A stretch of DNA of 64,000 nucleotides from NCBI RefSeq assembly GCF_000003815.2, contig NC_049993.1, positions 19,721,694 to 19,785,693 of the forward strand. The letters run 5' to 3'. Positions 10,851 to 21,960 of this stretch are shown here, in pieces. The notes below the pieces were generated by a model that searched no databases, had not been told where the DNA came from, and saw nothing but the letters and a program-made list of their open reading frames with translations. A program made the position numbers and the translations under genes. Within the stretch, counting starts at the first letter, position 1, and every line of letters begins with the position of its first letter. Source of the stretch: Branchiostoma floridae (taxonomy: Eukaryota; Chordata; Leptocardii; Amphioxiformes; Branchiostomatidae).

Positions 10851-11394
10851 TACAGATTGGTGTGTCCGGGGACAGTCTCACAAGTTCTGATCATTTCCCA
10901 CGCAAAGTCTCAATCATTTCTATTGCCAGCATGGATGTGTTTACCCTGATACTTATTTCTCACACAAAATCGTCTATGAGTCACCCTACAGAATATTTGG
11001 CAATTGTTCAAAGGAGCAAAAAGACACTAGCTTAATTCGTCATAATAGGCAAAAGGAGTTTTATAGTCCACTTAACTGAGTGGTAGCCCCCTTGGGTTGC
11101 GTCAATCCACGCTTGGCCGATATCGTTGCAATAATATCGATGATACATTTCTAATAATTCCTATCATGGAAACAGCTTGGTTATACGGAAATAACTTTCT
11201 GATCTAACTCTACAATGAATTGTACTTACCAAATTTCCTGCTACCGCTCTTGTCTTCCTCAGGGAGCATTACCCATCTGTTCGGTCACGTGACTGCAGTA
11301 ATATAGGTCAAAGGTGCCAAGAAGCCAGTAACTTCAACTTGCATCTCCTTGAAGTTTGTCATGCCCGCAAGGGAAGGGGCAGGCCTGGATAGGA
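10851..11394. other. Unannotated stretch
   Basis: No gene is seen. A further GGTCACGTGACTG E-box palindrome sits near 11284. Confidence 0.3.
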
Positions 11395-11492
11395 TGCGTG
11401 ATGATGATGATGGTTATGCTGATGAGGAGGACGCTGATGGTGATATTGATGATGTTGATGATGATGACGACGATGGTGATGATGTTAAGTGG
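11395..11492 (+). repeat. Imperfect GAT trinucleotide microsatellite
   Basis: GATGATGATGG, GCTGATGAGGAGGAC and GATGATGATGACGACGATGG runs make up the interval. The 64-residue open frame over it is polyacidic only because of the triplet repeat. Confidence 0.75.
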
Positions 11493-11635
11493 TTCTCAGG
11501 TGTAGGGTCTTGCCTCTTGTATTCCAATTGCGCAAACGTCTAGTCCAGATTCAAGTATACCTGTACATAAATGACACATCATCTCTTTGTAGTCATAATC
11601 ATACGTTTCGTCTCTTAAACATGATAGAGATAAAC

Positions 11636-11810
11636 AGCTAGGGGAATGTCCCTGCACTATGAACATGTTGTTGGCATCCATCTGTCTCGGAAGACAATGG
11701 TAGGCAGACAGTTACTCGCCGTCTGCCTGGCCTGCACGTGAATTTTGAAGGTGAAGGAGGGTTTGAACATGTAAATACCGTACATAGCGTCTGTCTTGTC
11801 GAATTATTTA
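11636..11810 (+). mobile_element. SINE family 1 body split by an interspersed repeat
   Basis: AGCTAGGGGAATGTCCC and CACTATGAACATG on the left, and GTAAATACCGTACATAGCGTC on the right, belong to the SINE body. Between them sits GTTGGCATCCATCTGTCTCGG, AGACAATGGTAGGCAGACAG and GGTGAAGGAGGG. That insert also occurs on its own at 15.03 kb. The arrangement suggests insertion of the second repeat into an existing SINE. Confidence 0.5.
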
Positions 11811-11825
11811 CACTTTCCTTTATTT

Positions 11826-12062
11826 ACACTTTCCCGACGCCTGGCCCTTGCTGGTCATGTGATGCGTCATGACGAGATGGCTGGAAGGGTTCTTCTCTGG
11901 CGGCCCGACGACAAGAGAAGACGCGGTCGACTATCCCTGACCATTAAGAGGGTGATTGAGGAAGATGTTGGCCTCTAAGACGGAGACCTCCTGTCTGTCA
12001 TGCGAGACAGAGTCGTATGGAAGAACTTCATAGTGTCACCGGATGGATGAACTGAACTGAAC
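11826..12062 (+). pseudogene. Decayed C-terminal reverse transcriptase fragment of a non-LTR element
   Basis: The plus frame encodes RRLALAGHVMRHDEMAGRVL, then RPDDKRRRGRLSLTIKRVIEEDVGL. This is the familiar distal part of endonuclease-reverse transcriptase proteins of non-LTR retrotransposons (R-x-x-x-x-GHVxR, followed by a basic RRRGRP-like motif and a W at the end). An in-frame TAA at 11976 breaks the frame. The same frame then continues with GDLLSVMRDRVVWKNFIVSP to a stop at about 12050, so the reading is otherwise intact. A TGAACTGAACTGAAC tail at 12047-12062 fits the 3' terminus. No catalytic YxDD region is present because only the last 75 codons remain. It is a dead element. Confidence 0.75.
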
Positions 12063-12519
12063 TTCCTTATCGTAGCGATATCATATCCTCTGCAAAGGCT
12101 ATTTGACTTTCCGGACCACCCCGTCCCGCACCAGATGAGATGGCATTGCTGTGGCGGTGCGTGGAGACGACTGATTAAGAGTTCCATAATTACGCTCCAG
12201 CTGACGCGCAACATATGCAAGACATATCGCCACTATTAGCGAGCAGCGCTGGAACTAATGTTTGTATCTGCACGAGACTATTACATCTGCTGGGGAATAA
12301 CATCAATTAGCAAGGGTAATTCTACGTTTTAATTAATTAGTGTGCTTTAATTACAGAGACTGAAAATTGAAAACACCAGGTCTCACATAAATCAAGCAAC
12401 TTTTTGTACATATTTGATAGCGTTTTTCTCTTATTGTCTACTGTACTGTCTGACTTATATTTACTGCACTAGAACCCTTGTTGTAGCTGTTTCTACAAAC
12501 TTGTAATTTACAGTTTGCA
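12063..12519. other. Unannotated AT-rich stretch
   Basis: Nothing recognised on either strand. Confidence 0.3.
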
Positions 12520-12746
12520 AGTGTACTCAAATGTCAAAAAGCCAAAAGCCGGGTAAATTCCCCTAGCTCTTCTCGACAAGTACAATGAACAGTGGCCACG
12601 GCTTAATTACAACGTCCCGTCCCAATGACTGCAACCCTTTCCGGTAGCGTGCATGTCGGGTGAGCGACACAGCCGGAATCGAACTCATAGCTTCTAGTTC
12701 CAGAGACAGGAAAGCTAACCATTGGACTACGCGCACTACCCATCTT
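12520..12746 (-). mobile_element. tRNA-derived SINE (family 1), full-length-like
   Basis: On the minus strand from 12746 a tRNA-like head reads GTGCGCGTAGTCCAATGGTTAGC (A-box/D-arm), then CTGTCTCTGG at the anticodon position and GAGTTCGATTCCGG (B-box). The body follows with GGGACGGGACGTTG, GGCCACTGTTCATTGTACTTG and AGAGCTAGGGGAATTTACCC. The D-arm and a CTC at the anticodon position resemble tRNA-Glu. The T-stem does not pair properly, so this is a SINE promoter and not a working tRNA gene. Internal A and B boxes would serve RNA polymerase III. Confidence 0.75.
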
Positions 12747-13492
12747 CTTACTACCCGTGTTCTTTTGATAATCTTACAAATGACAGGTGCTCAAAGGTGT
12801 TTTCTCGAAAGTTCCCACGAGAAACGAATTAGCTCAGAAGCGTGTAACGCACTTTATGACCCCTGACCTCCGCTCATCCGTCCCCGCGAAAACATCTGCT
12901 GCGTTTCAGTTTCAGCCGTTAGTTAGGCCATGTTGATGTGATTATATGGAAGACATCCTCTGGGAATAAAAAAATGAAGCGAGCGTGCGAATAAAAAAGT
13001 TTGGCAACAACGGTTGCCTTCATGATGAAATCTAAGTGGTTAGGAAAGCTGAATATATGACTTAAAACACAGTATATAGTGTACCGAACAATGGATTCTT
13101 CATTTTTGTTCTTTCAGATCTTCTTTGACCTTGTAATGTTCTATGACATTAGTATACGTTTTTTGGGCTTATCTGGGCTGCCATGAGATAGATCTTTACT
13201 GACACAAAAAAAAAAAGTAAAGCGCCTTTCGTACGGTCTGCTATGACTATATATATACCGACTGATAAGTATCTAACACCAGCTCAAAAAATAACTAGAA
13301 ACAGTCATGCCGTCAAGTACCAGAGTTACCAACCTAAGATTGATGTATTAAAAAAAATCGTATTTTCCCAGAACTATCGTAGAGTGGAATTTGTTATCAC
13401 CAAGTACAGTACGGGACTCTTCTCTGGATAGTTTAAAGAACTTTTGCAGATAGATGTGCAAAAGTTAGGTGTGACGAATCGTTCAGTGTAAT
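12747..13492. other. Unannotated stretch
   Basis: Two closely spaced polyadenylation-like AATAAAAAA motifs occur at 12965 and 12990. Otherwise no gene or repeat is recognised. Confidence 0.3.
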
Positions 13493-13638
13493 ATAACCAG
13501 CTGCTGCCGCGCCGCGTACCTGCGAAGCTGGTGTGTTACGCAGAAGGGCGGTTATACCGGCTATATAGATACAGATACAGAAGCTGGTGTGTTACGCAGA
13601 AGGGCGGTTATACCGGCTGTATAGATACAGATACAGAT
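13493..13638 (+). repeat. 56-bp minisatellite, two units, with unique head
   Basis: A head ATAACCAGCTGCTGCCGCG and CGTACCTGCGAAG precedes two 56-bp units starting at 13526 and 13582. Each unit reads AGCTGGTGTGTTACGC, AGAAGGGCGGTTATACCGGC, then TATAGATACAGATACAGA. The four-unit array at 38.52 kb uses the same unit, the same start and the same end. A single diverged unit with head lies at 61.40-61.48 kb on the minus strand. Confidence 0.85.
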
Positions 13639-14077
13639 ATGCGTGAACAAACAAGTGTATACAATGAATGTATACATGAATTACCTACATGAATGACTAT
13701 TAATATGTATCAATATATCACACATATGTTGAGTTTAGAGAACCATTTACATAAATGGTTCTAAGATATTCACCAGTCGGTACATCTATGGAGTCTACCC
13801 ATTTTCTCCTCTCTATGAATCTGATCCATAGGAAGGATTCATGTTTAACTCAGTGCTACGAGGTTCTGCCCTCTCCTCCATCTTACTACCCTAACACCTT
13901 TAGTATTCACGACGCAGTGCCCAATATGCCGACCTCCCTGCCCGAGCCTTTATCATCATCATCCTCGCCGAGAGGTGACTTCCTCCGGTGACCTACATCA
14001 TCCATATCTAGAATAGAATAATACACTCCGTACACTTTGTAACTCCAACCGTATAGACAATGAAGTCCATTTTATAG
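13639..14077. other. Unannotated stretch
   Basis: An open frame of 78 codons (13755-13991) ends in a serine run from TCATCATCATCC. I see no domain and no splice context. Confidence 0.3.
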
Positions 14078-14200
14078 AAGAAACTTTATTGCACGGCAAT
14101 TGTACATGATACAATGTATGGCAACAACTATTACACAAAGTACAAAATAGAGGTAAAGAATAAGGCTTAATAACCTAATTAACATAACAATAAGGGCTAA
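14078..14200 (-). mobile_element. LINE 3' terminal fragment
   Basis: On the minus strand the sequence runs TGTACAATTGCCGTGCAATAAAGTTTCTTC, a polyadenylation-type end common to CR1-like 3' UTRs. Related minus-strand ends occur at 21.7 kb and 41.5 kb. No coding part is left. Confidence 0.4.
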
Positions 14201-14479
14201 CATAATTCTTTGATATAGTATTACAATGGAGAAGGCTAATCATTAGTTACGGTATTCTTTCTAATAGCAAAGCAATTCTTGATATATTTGCCTATTTTTG
14301 CATTTTGGGAGTTCTATATTAGAGTGTTTTTTTTACAGTGACATACGCAACTCTTTTACCAGTGCTCTCAATGTAGATACATGATGTTAACTGTTAACTA
14401 ACGACAACCTGCTTGTATACGTATAATGACAACCACAGACAACACTGTACAACAAAAACTCTGTCAGATGTATCGTTTA

Positions 14480-14583
14480 TTCAATTGTAATACTACATGT
14501 AATAGTCTTTAGTATCCCATCATGGGATTTGCTGCATTAAGCCCACATGGGCAGGAACATGCAAATAAAGATCATCATCATAT
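14480..14583 (+). mobile_element. LINE 3' terminal fragment with CAT tail
   Basis: GCATTAAGCCCACATGGGCAGG, then AATATGCAAATAAAGATCATCATCAT-like sequence, closes the piece. The same end (TTTAGCCCATGTTGGGCAGGAATATGCAATAAAGATCATTG) lies at 46.12-46.18 kb. A conserved terminus with a short tail repeat is typical for CR1/L2 elements. Confidence 0.6.
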
Positions 14584-15027
14584 CCTTACAAAACATCATC
14601 AGTTCCCGGGAAATATGACGTTCGTTTGACTTTCGGAAAGTCTCTTTGTTTGCAAATGACACTCATATAATGCGGTCACCTTATGTCGTATGACAAGAAC
14701 GTATGACTTGTTTTCTATCTTGTTAATTAGATAGTTTTGGGTAAACATATTGCTGCAATACTTCAAATTCCAGAAGAGCATACTGTAAAAAAAACTTATT
14801 CCTGCGGAAAATGAGGTCCGACATTCGGGAAGTGTTCGCTAACCTTGCTGTATGGTGGTTTTTTTTTACAATATATAGGTCCTTTTTACCCAACGTATTG
14901 CCTCCGTCCAACTTACCATTGAAATCCAGAAGGGCATACCGTATCAATTTGTTCATGCGGAAAATGACGTTCGACTTTCGACATAACTCTTAGTTTGCAA
15001 TGGACGTGCAGGAACGTACGATACAAT
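14584..15027. repeat. Local imperfect duplication
   Basis: TTCAAATTCCAGAAGAGCATACTGTA with GCGGAAAATGAGGTCCGACATTCGG near 14763-14830 is echoed by TTGAAATCCAGAAGGGCATACCGTA with GCGGAAAATGACGTTCGACTTTCG near 14921-14980, about 158 bp apart. Earlier, ATGACGTTCGTTTGACTTTCGG near 14615 is a third weaker copy. No gene is seen. Confidence 0.5.
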
Positions 15028-15340
15028 ATTGTTGGCATCCATCTGTTTCGGAAGACAATGGTAGGCAGACAGGGTGGGTTAGACGCCCCGTCGACTTTTT
15101 AAGGTGAAGGAGGGGTGTGCACGTCCTTCTCCACGCTCTCGTCCACTGGCGCACTAAGTCCTACAGGGGCAAGAACTGCTTGCAACGTCTAAGACGGCCC
15201 TAGCAGATGCAGGTTTGTTGTTTGGAGTTTCCGCCTCCTAGGAGGACTTCCGACCAAGGATGCAAGGGGTTCCTCCTACCCCTGACCGGTGTATGGCGAG
15301 TGCGTCATGCCAGAACATGCCCCTATGGCCTGCCACTGCC
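15028..15340 (+). repeat. Interspersed repeat (GGCATCCATCTG family)
   Basis: The block TTGGCATCCATCTG.TTCGGAAGAC, AATGGTAGGCAGACAG and AAGGTGAAGGAGGG is shared with 11.66-11.76 kb. A GC-rich extension runs to about 15340 here and is missing in the other copy. The class is unknown and no reverse transcriptase motif is visible. Confidence 0.5.
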
Positions 15341-15654
15341 ACGAACATATGTGATATATGATACAATAAATGGGTCATATTTACCGAAGGCATTGCTGCT
15401 TTCCAAAGCCGCTTCAAAATGCAGAAGGGTCTTCATCTGTTACTGGGACGAATGACTGTCGACCTGTCAGAGCGTATCTCTGTGTGCAATGACATTCAGG
15501 CTATGGGGTTAGGTGCAATTCCATCGGGACGTTTGACATGTATTCTCAATCAAATACGCCCATCCTGCATTGCTGCTTTCCCAATCACAGAAAGGTGTCG
15601 ACTTTTGATAACACATTGATATATTTTCGCTTCAGGGAACGTTTATGTTTCAGA

Positions 15655-15797
15655 TTTGTGTTTGGATTTAATTTCGCGGTAGCGGGAAAAAAGGACTTTT
15701 CGCGGTGGTTTTAAATTCGCGGTAGCACCATGCTCTGCAGTTTCTTACTGCCATAGAAAACATTAAACCACCGCGATAGTTTCTGCATTTACAGTAT
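15655..15797. mobile_element. CGCGGT-rich MITE, shorter copy
   Basis: GGATTTAATTTCGCGGTAGC, TTTTCGCGGTGGTTTTAAATTCGCGG and, at the right end, CCACCGCGATAGTTTCTGCATTTAC match the element at 1.09-1.29 kb. The central part is deleted and the left terminus is eroded. Confidence 0.7.
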
Positions 15798-15939
15798 TGT
15801 AGATGTGTTTCTGAGGAAAAAACAATCAAATGACAAATGACTTTGATAGTATCGCTGCGCCTATTTCTTTTGACATGGGGCTACGAAATATTTCTTTAGA
15901 CAAACCTTTCTTTATAAATCGACATGAAGGGAATGCCTG

Positions 15940-16650
15940 CAAAACTTGTTCAAAATACATCACCAATTTTACAACTCTGGCAACTTGAGGACCATAGAGA
16001 ATTGCCGCAGGAATGAAATTGACATGATTAGTGATCATAAAAATAAAGCAGACACAAACACATTTCATTCCCTCTCCGCTGTTTTGGTTACCAGGACCAT
16101 AAATCGGAATGTGTTTCACATAGATTAACTTATCCATGTCACGGCTTGAGCAAACAATCGCTTCAAGCTCCGCTTGCAGCACTTCCCAATTACAAGAGAC
16201 ATTCGGAAGCAATCTGACAAATCCGGGATAAATTGCCATAGAAGTAAAATCGACATGAGCAGTCTTCGTCTTCTCGTTTCTTCTTCTTTTCATAATCACA
16301 AGATAAGTGACCATAAAAATAAAGCAGGTACAACAAACATATTGCATTATCTCCCCAAATTGTGGACTATAGAGAATTACCGTAGGACTAAAATTGACAT
16401 GATAAGTGGTCATGAAAATAAAGCAGACACAAACACATTGGTTGCATTGAAATAAGCAAAATAAGCAAAAATTGTCTCTCCGTTTTGGTAACCAGGACGT
16501 GAATCGGATCGTGTTCAGAGGTTAGCTTATCCGTGTTACGGCGTGAGCAAACAGTCACTTCAGACTCCGCTTGCAGCACTTCCCAATTACAACAGACATT
16601 CGGAAGCAATCTGACAAATCCGGGAGAACCGATACACCGATTTCCGTAGG
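15940..16650. repeat. Tandem duplication, about 380-395 bp, two and a half units
   Basis: GAGAATTNCCG.AGGA followed by AAATTGACATGATNAG and CATNAAAATAAAGCAGACACAAACACA occurs near 15996 and 16372. GCTTGCAGCACTTCCCAATTACAA, CAGACATTCGGAAGCAATCTG and ACAAATCCGGGA occur near 16167 and 16564. The minus strand of both copies stays open over the PGFVRLLPNVxCNWEVLQAE stretch, giving a 195-residue frame. No splice signal or known motif supports it, and the similarity is explained by the DNA duplication. Confidence 0.75.
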
Positions 16651-16854
16651 CGGCAAACACGACAGCCCGCGAGCTCCCGGCACAGGATCAATAGCGAGAC
16701 GTGAACTCTATCTCAGAGAATAACCTGTTCTGTGGCTAATGGTCCGGAACGCGCGGAACTGCGCCCAAAGACGGGAACTTGTCTTTATGGGGGCGCGTCG
16801 TTAGACGCAATTTGTGCGGGACCGACCCTGGAACTGGCCCGAGGATTGCGTAGG

Positions 16855-17260
16855 GTTTCACGGTCGCTGATAGCTTCAGAGGAATTCGCAAGGGCTAATG
16901 TAAAGACCTGTAAACTACACCATTTTACTCAAGTTGAGATTGGATACTAGTAAGTCGTTCAAATCTAAACTTCAGTTCTACAGCACAGTAAAAAGATACT
17001 CTAAGCTGAAATCAGAGGCACACTTATAATACCTCTAAGAGGAAATCGCAAGGGCTACGGTGTAAACCTGTTCATGAAAACATGGTTACTTCTACTCGAG
17101 TTAGGATTTGATGTATCTTTCAAATCCAAAATTCAGTTCTACAACACAACAACGGTCGCTGATCGCTTCTGAGGGAGGGCTACTGTGAGGACCGGTACAT
17201 GAAACAATGGTTATTTTTACCCGAGTTGAGATGGAATACGACTTTTAAATTAGTTCAACA
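16855..17260. repeat. Triple degenerate tandem repeat, about 120-175 bp
   Basis: CACGGTCGCTGATAGCTTC (16858) recurs as ACGGTCGCTGATCGCTTCTGAGG (17153). GCAAGGGCTA is seen at 16889 and 17048. AGTTCTACA.CACA closes units near 16973, 17132 and 17250. Just upstream, 16735-16850 is a GC-rich stretch without other features. Confidence 0.6.
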
Positions 17261-18044
17261 GCACAATAGAATAAAGAAAACTTCTTTAAAACAAAAAACA
17301 GCACACTTATAGATATAGATAATTTACCACTAAGATTCAAAATGCTACCCTTTTCCCTCACACAGACATTGACACATATTTGCACAATAACAAAAGGCAA
17401 ATCCAGGACCTGGACATCATAACTAGTCGGTTGCTATTCTGGGAATGGCATGCAAATGACGATCCTTTGTGCTTTATATTTCTTTCTCTAACCTGATAAG
17501 GTTAATATCTTAATCATAAATTACTCCGAAGCTAATCCTTACATCTTGGAATATATACTTTTTAGGCAAAATAGATAACTCAATAACATTAAACTTGCAC
17601 GTAAACGCGCACAACCCTGGATGATGCTTTTTCTGGTAAGATCTAGAGGACACAATTGCAGACATAATCAGGACATGATGAGGTAGATAACATACACATG
17701 TGGACGGATTTACCCGATACGACTGTCTGTTGGTAGGATTTGTAACTCTAAGATACCCGTTTTACCTACACGGTGAGCCTTGATCCTCGGGATCCCCTCA
17801 TATTTCAGATGCGCAGCGTCGAAGATTACCAAAGTTCTGCATGAACTGGAGCCGTATGATTTGTTATATAGCAGTTGATGTACAGTAATGACATTTTGTA
17901 GGCGTCGCTCCAGACGACATAGATTTTGGCGAGGAAATTAAAGATGGAAAAATGTGCAAGCTAAGTGGTATAGGTGAGCGGCAGTATTGCAGAGAAAGCA
18001 CACTGTATTGTGAATCACTGAATGATTAAGTTTTCTTTCTTTCT
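17261..18044. other. Unannotated stretch
   Basis: This is AT-rich to mixed sequence. No gene, RNA or repeat family is recognised on either strand. Confidence 0.3.
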
Positions 18045-18335
18045 GGTCATGGAGCTTGGTGGTAGGTAGGTAGGTTATTGGGGCCGTTTTGGCAGTGTGT
18101 TGTTACACATTGTGACACGGTATTGGAAGGCGGAGCCAAACCCCTTCCTTCCACTGCGCACTTTACCTCTCCAACCGAAGTCAGGTATCCATTTTTACAC
18201 CTGAGTGAAGTGAGGAAAGTCGTGTAGAATGCCTTTCCCAAGGGCATAAGATCAGTCCTTAGCATGACAGGATTGGAGCCCAGACCTTCTGGAGCCTACT
18301 AAAGCGTGGATCAAGCACGAATACCTGTAACACAA
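18045..18335 (-). mobile_element. SINE-like element with eroded tRNA-like head
   Basis: On the minus strand an eroded B-box-like GGGCTCCAATCCTGTC is followed by ATCTTATGCCCTTGGGAAAGGC, ACGACTTTCCTCACTTCACTCAGGTGTAAAAATGG and a GGTTGGAGAGGTAAAG segment. From memory this order (tRNA-like head, then a TGCCCTTGGGAAAGGC core and a TTCACCCAGGTG motif) is a widespread marine-invertebrate SINE pattern. It ends on the plus-strand left side near GGTGGTAGGTAGGTAGG. Confidence 0.5.
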
Positions 18336-18700
18336 ACCAACAAAACCAAGATACACGCCTACAATCAGATAAAACCGATATCCAAGGTGACGAGATCCAC
18401 AGTTTTATATTAGTCGGCCCGCCTTTACCCAGCTGGATCTCATGATGAACCGGGCGCGCCCAGATATGGTCATCATTGTTCTATCCGCGCAGTAAAACAA
18501 CCTGCACTCTGTCTTACGTACTTTACGGGATACCGTAAAGATGCCGTAAAGAAGCCCAGGACCGTCCGTCATGTCTGGGCGCTGGGATCGAGTATGCCAG
18601 GATTTGTAGTAAGGGATTCGGTACGTTGATCCGTTTTGCCTTGGAGTAGCCTCACTGTACATATTTCAAAAGCTGTCCTAACAAAAATGTTTTGTGAAAA

Positions 18701-18703
<3 letters not shown>

Positions 18704-18756
<53 letters not shown>
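18704..18756. repeat. (GA)n microsatellite
   Basis: About 26 uninterrupted GA dinucleotides. The Ser-Leu and Glu-Arg open frames over it are artefacts. Confidence 0.97.
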
Positions 18757-18760
<4 letters not shown>

Positions 18761-19904
18761 AACCAAGATGTCCAAATATTAGTAATCTCCAACTTAAGTC
18801 TCTTTCTGTCCAAGTTGACTATCCAAAAATCGGTCATCACCATGTAGGGAATTACCATAGTTTAAAATGGCCACCCACAGATAGAGTGATAGTGATGTAT
18901 TGCAGTTGACCACATTGAAGCGTATCAACTTTCAGGAGAATGTAGCATGTAAATGCAATTGCAACAAAGTAACAAATGCTTTTTTCACCCATTGATCTGT
19001 ATCAACAGCGCTTTCAAGAACTGTCGAAATGAGAACATTCTTCCAAACAACTATTTTGTAGATAAGGATACTACATGTATTGGCCCAAAGGCAGGGAAAT
19101 ACTCATAAAGACAAATCACATTACACAAAGATAACAATAAAGATATTATGGGAACCTAAGACCACCTTAGTGCAAACGAAATTTATGTATCGGAGAAGGA
19201 TCTTTGTTACTGGTTACATAACGATACTTGCCTGGAAGCAAAAATACATGAGCCTATGTCTTGGCAAACGTCGCTGTTCCCGGACGTGAATGCTGAATTT
19301 GTAGAAAAACAATGGATTTTTATTTTGCTTGTTTGTTTGTTTGAACGTTCATTTTGCACAGAAGAATGCAAATCCCACCGAATATAGCTTTTGCCCATAA
19401 ATATAGTGTGTTCAATTTTCATTGCACATTATAGTAAGCATTACTCTAAAACACTAATAATTCAAACACCGGATAGAACAATGGCAGACGGATAAGAATC
19501 AGAGTGATGAAATTGCACAGGGGATACTTAAAAAGCCATTTGAAACTTTTGAAACTTTATCCAGAAAAGACTTTTAAGTCATGTGCTGGAACATGTATCG
19601 CTTACAATCACACATTAAAATCCGGAAAAAAAGCAGTCTCTAATGTAATCCTCACACAAGTTGTTTATCACAATTTGTCCGGAGGTGTTCCATTTGGACT
19701 TGCGCGATGTTCAGGAAAACTCGTTTCCTGGAAAATAGCCTTTTTGTGGGTAACTCACTCATTCATCATTAGCTAAGATGCAGTGTAAGGTGCAACCAGC
19801 GCTGCCAATCTACCCTGGGGGTACTGTAAAGGGCTAACCCTACCGACAAGGAAAGAATGCACTGGAAAGGTATATAAGTGCAAACTTCACTGTACTTGTG
19901 TCAT
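18757..19904. other. Unannotated stretch
   Basis: No gene or repeat family is recognised. Small open frames of 69-90 codons have no conserved features. Confidence 0.3.
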
Positions 19905-19990
19905 TTAGCCTCTAGCCACTGAAGAAGCTGTACATAGCGAAACTAGTTTGGCCGACAGGCTGAATAAAAGTTCAAAATTTGAACTATGCG
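19905..19990 (+). ncRNA. Hammerhead-like core in a Penelope-like 3' end (candidate)
   Basis: CTGAAGA at 19919-19925 matches the hammerhead CUGANGA core. A short stem-loop A-GCTG-TACA-TAGC follows, then GAAAC at 19939-19943. Shortly after comes GGCTGAATAAAAGTTCAAAA, a retroelement-type 3' end. The same arrangement with a different paired stem occurs at 39.17 kb on the minus strand. Penelope-like retroelements are known to carry hammerhead motifs in their terminal repeats. Stems I and III cannot be closed convincingly here, so cleavage activity is uncertain. Confidence 0.35.
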
Positions 19991-20065
19991 GCTCCAGATG
20001 TCTTTCTGAGGGACGACTGCAGTGTGCAAGATGTCGGTAGCTTGAGGGATTAATCTACTCTGCTA

Positions 20066-21040
20066 TATACCTACCGACAAGGAAAGATACATATCAGGCC
20101 AATAACCCCAACTATACAAGGGCATTGACCTAGAACAATACTACATTTATATAAACACTGTGGAAACTGCCTACAAGGAACTGAGAGAACCAGCTTGGTA
20201 GAGATGTAAAATGACAACAACTTTCTAAGAATAGCCAGGTGGTTTCTAGGATGGCTTTCACATATGCACAAGTGCTTTCCCAATTCCCTAGTGGAATGCG
20301 CTGTCTGGTATGGTGATCATTGCTTCCACCGTCTAGTCTTTCCATGCCAGGCAGGAGGCCTGCCCGTCTAACCCGGGGACCTCAACTGCCCCCCTTCCCT
20401 CCTACGACGCTCCTTGTGGGGCTATTTGGGGAAACTCATATACAAATGTAGATATCATGCCGAAAGTCCAAACTATAGCAGTGCATTGAACTTAAACATG
20501 ACTACATTTATAAAACTAAAAGCACTGTGGAAACTGCCTACAAGACTCCAGGGGAGCGGAGGGAACCGGCTTTCTAGATATGTAAAAAGACAACAACTTT
20601 TTTAGAATAGCCAGGCTAGGATGGCTTTCACATATGCAAGTGCTTTCCTGGAACTATTCCATAGTGGAATCCCCTGCATGGCACGGTGATGATTGCTCCT
20701 ATTACTACATTTACTAACGCACCGTGGAAATAGACTACAGGATTTCAATGGAGCGGATGGAACCGGCTTTCTAGAGATGTAAAAAAAAAACTAACTTTCT
20801 TAGAAAAAAATAGGAGAGCTAGGTGGTTTCTAGGATGGATTTGATATATGAAAGTGCGGTGTACAGATACGATACCGCAAGCATACATGAGTCATATTTA
20901 TAAAGCAATGTGGGATCAGACTTTCTAGAGATGTTTTTCAAAATTCTTAGAAGTGCCAGGTGGTTTCTAGGGCGGCTTTCACATGTGCAGGCGTTTTGTG
21001 CAGTGGGTAGATACGATACTACCAGCATTGTCGTGCGTCA
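20066..21040. repeat. Irregular tandem repeat, units about 200-370 bp
   Basis: CACTGTGGAAACTGCCTACAA (20157, 20524), CACCGTGGAAATAGACTACAGG (20720), TCTAGAGATGTAAAA and CCAGGTGGTTTCTAGGATGG.TTTCACATATG recur in the same order. Later units become shorter and more decayed. The frames are not maintained between units, so no protein is implied. Confidence 0.65.
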
Positions 21041-21424
21041 CTGAACGAATCCATTAAAGGAAAAGCGTCTCTTTTTTGACAAACGTGCCCCAATCGATGG
21101 CCCGGTGGGTGTGCTCCATAAAACACGTTGTCATTTGGCAATGGAAAGTTTGCCATATGTTTCCGTTAAGGATATTTATCTGAGATAAGTTGAATGTCAA
21201 GTACGTCTGCTGTACATGTGTGGCTGACCATACGTTATTCGGTCTGGCGCCATCTTCTGTGTGCACCTCGGTCTCATCCGAGACATGCTCGTTATGAATG
21301 ACGCTTCGAGACAGTGTATTAAGATTGTAAGAGTCTATGTGAATGTTGAATGAGGAGCATGTATATCAGGCTATAAGCAATTTTTTATTTATTTACTTAG
21401 AGTTCACCGCAAAACAAGGCTGTT
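21041..21424. other. Unannotated stretch
   Basis: Nothing recognised. Confidence 0.3.
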
Positions 21425-21651
21425 GAAGCCACTTAGACGTTTTGGGTTACCATACTGTATAGTGAAGAAAGATGTGTGTTAACCCTTGACTTAAACAGTT
21501 GTAGATTGTATCCCATGGGAAAGCTGGTCCGTGGAAGCTCATTCCATAGCGAATTTGTTCTTGGAAAAAAGCTCTGAGCGTGGAATATCCTCCCAGTATG
21601 AGGACCGTGGAGGAAAAAAGGACGACCTGTTGTTACTATGTTGACTTGCAC
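21425..21651 (-). pseudogene. C-terminal reverse transcriptase tail of a non-LTR element
   Basis: The minus frame gives RPFFLHGPHTGRIFHAQSFF followed by PRTNSLWNELPRTSFPMGYN and LQLFKSRVNTHLSSL. The F-F-P-R-T-x-x-x-W-N-x-L-P motif followed by a hydrophobic and FKSRVNxHL is the standard C-terminus of CR1/jockey-type reverse transcriptases. About 70 codons are left, upstream domains are missing, and the piece is not joined to the LINE 3' end at 21.7 kb. It is a truncated, inactive copy. Confidence 0.8.
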
Positions 21652-21704
21652 AATATTGGATTATGCACGTGGATTATAGTATAGTCTATAAAGCTACGTG
21701 TATG

Positions 21705-21960
21705 TAGATATAAAAAAAATAATATTTATTGCAAATCCATGCCCGAGGGTTTATTGCATACAAAGTAAAGCAGAAGTGGTATACATAATGATACTTAACA
21801 AAGAAGGAAATGATATTCATAGATAAATCAAAAGGGAAATAACTTCTAATCTAAATATATTTCTACTTAAGCTATTTGATGGGTTTAACTCCTTTTCCTT
21901 ATGCAGTAGGAGATTACATTTTCATATATAAAGGGGTTGGACGACGTAAGCAAGAAGATT
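21705..21960 (-). mobile_element. LINE 3' terminal fragment
   Basis: The minus strand ends CCTCGGGCATGGATTTGCAATAAATATTATT followed by T-rich sequence. A relative with CCCACGGGCATGG lies at 41.5 kb, also on the minus strand. Confidence 0.45.

Noticed and set aside
11349-11543. Acidic protein with poly-Asp
   Set aside because: Direct result of an imperfect GAT microsatellite.
12650-12746. tRNA gene on the minus strand
   Set aside because: A-box and B-box are recognisable but the T-stem does not pair, and a SINE body follows directly. It is a SINE head.
15826-16413. 195-codon minus-strand frame with an apparent internal protein repeat
   Set aside because: The peptide repeat follows from a 380-395-bp DNA duplication. 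No splice sites or known domain, and the reading frames of the copies are interrupted outside the repeat.
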